From NCBI GenBank assembly GCA_022545645.1, contig JACZQQ010000146.1, forward strand, positions 1 through 6,790: a stretch of DNA of 6,790 bases, given 5' to 3'. This stretch comes from Acidobacteriota bacterium. GTDB lineage: Bacteria > Acidobacteriota > UBA6911 > RPQK01 > JADFOI01. The notes under the pieces are model-generated. The model was not told the origin of the DNA and made no database searches. It worked only from the letters and a program-made list of their open reading frames with translations. The position numbers and the translations under genes were made by a program. Shown here piece after piece: positions 4,600-6,790 of the stretch. Each line of letters starts with the position of its first letter. The stretch's first letter is position 1.

Positions 4600-5856
4600 C
4601 TAGTGAACGGTTTTGGTCTTCTTGGTCATGAAATCCATCAAAATATAGTTGGCAAGGTTCAAGGTGGTGGCGAAGTAGGCCTTCCCGCGACAAATCTGTG
4701 AGACTTTTTTGACAAAATCCACCAGATAGTAGTCTTTTGCCAACATAAAGGTATTGATAAGAATGCCTGCTTTTCGGCACTGGGTGACCTCCTGGTAGGT
4801 CTCCCGCAAGATCAAGGGATCCAAACCATACGGATTTTTGTAGATCCGGCCATTGGGAAGGGTGATTGCAGAAGGTTTGCCGTCGGTGATCATGATGATC
4901 TGGCGCAGGTCCTTGTTCTGGTTCAAAAGAATACGACGCGACAGGCGTAGGCCCTCGCAGGTATTGGTGTGGTAGGGGCCTACTTTGACCGAGGCCAGCT
5001 TGGCAAGTGGTATTTCCTCTGCCGAGTCATGGAAGAGAACCACTTGGAGAGAGTCTCCGGGAAACTGGCTGCGGATGAGGTGGGCCAGTGCCAAGGCCAC
5101 TTTCTTTGCAGGAGTGAAGCGGTCCCCGCCATAAAGGATCATGCTGTGGCTACAGTCCAGCATGAGAACCGTTGCACAAGAACTGTGATAGTCGGTTTGG
5201 TAAACCATCAAGTCCTGATATTCCAGATTGAGGGGCAGCTTGAGTCCTTCCCGTTTGACCGCATTCAAAAAAGTGGCACTGATATCCAGGTTCAGGGTGT
5301 CGCCAAATTCGTAGGGTCGGCTGGGAGAGTCGGATTGGATCCCCGTGGAAAGCTGGTGCGTTTCATGACGACCAAAGCTGCTTTGGCCCAGGGAGCTCAT
5401 CAATTCGCGTAAGGTCTTGTAGCCCAGGAAATCCAGACTTTTGTCTGTGAGTTCGAAGCGGATGTGTTGGACTGGGTCAGCTTCACTTCCTTCTCCTTCC
5501 CGGGGAGCCTGTTCCCAACCCTCTTCAGAGGCACGGATATAGTTTGCCTCCACCAAACGCTGGATCAATCGATCCAGGAGGTCCTGAACATCGGTGGACA
5601 ACTGGCCGTCCGGGAAATCGTCCACGTAGCGGTCCAGGGCTTCACGCCATTCTGAGGGTAGGCGCTCATCCGTGGAGAGAATTTCCGCAAGGGCCTGATA
5701 GAGGCTTTCCAAGGTCTGATCGAAAGGAGTGCCGCGATAGAAGGGAGAATAAAAACCGCTCTCCAGAAAAAAATCCTTGAGCTGATTGACCAGCTCTTCC
5801 AGGTCGATCTCTTCCAGGGGGTGGGGGATATATTTGGTGTAGCGAACTCGACTCAT
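4600..5856 (-). CDS. VWA-domain protein, ChlD/CoxE-like partner of an AAA+ ATPase
   Basis: The 418-residue protein has no signal peptide or membrane helix, so it should be cytoplasmic. Its C-terminal half (about 226-410) is a von Willebrand factor A domain with an intact metal-ion-dependent adhesion site: DCSHS (234-238, the DxSxS motif), the Thr of HTNT (296-299) and Asp325 in MITDGKPSA. The N-terminal 220 residues are mostly helical and acidic, with an E/G-rich linker near 110-127; I recognise no named domain there. Unlike magnesium-chelatase BchD/ChlD it carries no AAA domain of its own. It lies 44 bp downstream of the AAA+ gene in the same direction, the usual pairing in which the VWA protein serves as substrate adaptor or metal-dependent scaffold for the ATPase ring. 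Translation may rely on that coupling, since only a weak AAGA precedes the ATG. The client is unknown. Confidence 0.85.
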   Translation of the reverse strand: MSRVRYTKYIPHPLEEIDLEELVNQLKDFFLESGFYSPFYRGTPFDQTLESLYQALAEILSTDERLPSEWREALDRYVDDFPDGQLSTDVQDLLDRLIQRLVEANYIRASEEGWEQAPREGEGSEADPVQHIRFELTDKSLDFLGYKTLRELMSSLGQSSFGRHETHQLSTGIQSDSPSRPYEFGDTLNLDISATFLNAVKREGLKLPLNLEYQDLMVYQTDYHSSCATVLMLDCSHSMILYGGDRFTPAKKVALALAHLIRSQFPGDSLQVVLFHDSAEEIPLAKLASVKVGPYHTNTCEGLRLSRRILLNQNKDLRQIIMITDGKPSAITLPNGRIYKNPYGLDPLILRETYQEVTQCRKAGILINTFMLAKDYYLVDFVKKVSQICRGKAYFATTLNLANYILMDFMTKKTKTVH

Positions 5857-5900
5857 CGTTCTTGCCTAGCGGGCCGGATTATGCATAGCCCGGGCTAACA

Positions 5901-6790
5901 TTAGTTGAATGACCTTTTAGAAAGAGCAGGATCTCCCAAAAACTCTTCTTCCGGTTGCACGGCTTCTTTGAAGTAGCCGCGTTCCTCGTTGCGACTGAGT
6001 TTCTTTCCTGCGTAAAGGCCTTCCAGTATAAATTCGATGAGTGAAACAGCGGTGGGCAGATCGTCTTGTGGGGAAACTCCCATTTTTTCCAAGGTTTCTT
6101 CCAGTCCCTGAATCGATTGCACCTTTTGGAAATATTCCTGAGCCGGGGTTTTGTCGCTGACCTGGACTTCGCCTCCCAGATCGAACCACTGCACAATCTG
6201 ATCGAATTGCTGGTTCGGAAAATGTCGCTCAAAGGACTTCAGAATAGCGGCCCGGATCAGTTGTTTGGCGATGTTTACGGCACCTTTGAGTTCTCCCTCG
6301 TACTCCAGTTCCAGTTTTCCGGTGATGGCTGGAATGGACGCATAAATGTCAGAAACACGGGGTACGACCTTCTCCTCCTGGGCCCTTAGCGCTCGCTGTT
6401 CGGCGTTACTGACGGTGTTTTCGAGGCAGGAAATCGGCAAACGCTGGCTGACACCGGAACGGTTGTCAATTCGCTGATCCTGGCGACCCAGAAAAGCGAC
6501 TCCCTCGATGATCTCGGTAATGAACTCGGGAGTCACGATCGTTTTTGAGGAGTTTCGTTCGATCCAGGATTCCTGAAGAGTAATTCGAATTCCATCTTCG
6601 ATGCGGTCAGGATAATGGGTTTTCACCTCTGATCCGATGCGATCCTTCAAGGGGGTGATGATCTTTCCCCTTGCCGTGTAATCCTCCGGGTTGGCTGAAA
6701 AGACCAGGAGGGTATCCAGGGGCAATCGGATGGGAAAGCCTTTGATCTGCACATCTCCCTCTTGCATGATGTTGAAAAGACCCACTTGAA
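5901..6790 (-). CDS. ChlI/MoxR-like AAA+ ATPase, C-terminal part (5' end outside window)
   Basis: The gene is cut by the right edge; about 296 C-terminal residues are visible and Walker A and B lie outside. Counted from the Val encoded at 6783-6785, the fragment starts VGLFNIMQEGDVQIKGFPIR, the hairpin that precedes sensor 1 in the magnesium-chelatase I/MoxR branch. It continues with sensor 1 (LLVFSANPEDY, Asn32), a candidate arginine finger in PLKDRIGSE (Arg49) and a sensor 2-like SGVSQRLPI (Arg115), followed by a helical lid and a C-terminal extension of about 160 residues. The GTG at 6783 is internal, because the reading frame and the homology run through it to the edge. AAA+ proteins of this group form hexamers that use ATP to remodel or load metal into clients, typically together with a VWA protein, and one follows 44 bp downstream. 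The target is unknown. No chelatase H subunit is seen, so chlorophyll synthesis is not implied. Confidence 0.85.
   Translation of the reverse strand, partial: QVGLFNIMQEGDVQIKGFPIRLPLDTLLVFSANPEDYTARGKIITPLKDRIGSEVKTHYPDRIEDGIRITLQESWIERNSSKTIVTPEFITEIIEGVAFLGRQDQRIDNRSGVSQRLPISCLENTVSNAEQRALRAQEEKVVPRVSDIYASIPAITGKLELEYEGELKGAVNIAKQLIRAAILKSFERHFPNQQFDQIVQWFDLGGEVQVSDKTPAQEYFQKVQSIQGLEETLEKMGVSPQDDLPTAVSLIEFILEGLYAGKKLSRNEERGYFKEAVQPEEEFLGDPALSKRSFN

Noticed and set aside
4511..4780. 89-codon minus-strand open frame overlapping the VWA C-terminus and the hairpin repeat
   Set aside because: It is an out-of-frame reading of the VWA gene that continues through the GGGGAC repeat.
4969..5412. 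147-codon plus-strand open frame antisense to the VWA gene
   Set aside because: The opposite strand encodes the intact VWA domain; there is no independent start signal or recognisable protein feature.
5886..5897. 12-bp palindrome TAGCCCGGGCTA between the ATPase and VWA genes
   Set aside because: It is short, has no T-run and lies within a 44-bp intra-operon gap; palindromes of this length arise by chance.
4600..6790. Magnesium chelatase for chlorophyll synthesis
   Set aside because: No H subunit is present, the VWA protein lacks the BchD-type AAA domain, and no photosynthesis gene is visible; the resemblance is at family level only.

Overview
This 6.8 kb window looks like ordinary chromosome from a Gram-negative, probably free-living bacterium. 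The diderm inference rests on a small signal-peptide protein with an outer-membrane beta-barrel look. The mid-range base composition, an RpoH-like sigma factor with a long charged N-terminus, an Fsr-type MFS carrier and a ChlI/MoxR-like ATPase next to a VWA protein would all suit Acidobacteriota or a deltaproteobacterial-type lineage. That placement is inference and was not searched. I see no rRNA, tRNA, CRISPR array, transposase, phage gene or recombinase.

Layout. The left edge carries the last codons of a + strand gene (to 68). It is convergent with a 91-codon minus-strand gene of unknown function (73-348) that has an excellent Shine-Dalgarno site. A 108-bp divergent intergenic region separates that gene from a + strand outer-membrane-type protein (457-981). 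The next 135 bp (982-1116) are unusual: two tandem arrays of 7-bp units, one GC-rich and one A-rich, each ending in an inverted copy. A minus-strand MFS transporter of the fosmidomycin-resistance (Fsr) type follows (1117-2295). A 188-bp divergent gap with a perfect 26-bp palindrome separates it from queA (2484-3500, + strand), the enzyme that puts the cyclopentene-type ring on queuosine in tRNA. queA meets an RpoH-like sigma factor (3497-4486, minus) tail to tail, with the stop codons overlapping. Upstream of the sigma gene lies a hairpin-forming GGGGAC/GTCCCC repeat, then a VWA-domain protein (4600-5856) and the C-terminal part of its AAA+ ATPase partner (5901-6790, cut by the window edge), all on the minus strand.

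How the genes relate. The ATPase and VWA genes are 44 bp apart in the same direction and form a recognisable two-component AAA+/VWA (ChlI-ChlD-like or MoxR-like) remodelling pair. The heat-shock-type sigma factor may be read downstream of them. queA, the MFS carrier, the barrel protein and the small hypothetical gene look like independent units. No gene-free stretch exceeds 300 bp; the longest is 188 bp (2296-2483).

The points most worth a second look are the heptamer arrays at 986-1083, the two palindromic, possibly REP-like elements (2366-2391 and 4531-4560), the AAA+/VWA/sigma neighbourhood, and the altered recognition helix of the sigma factor. Nothing here proves a new system.
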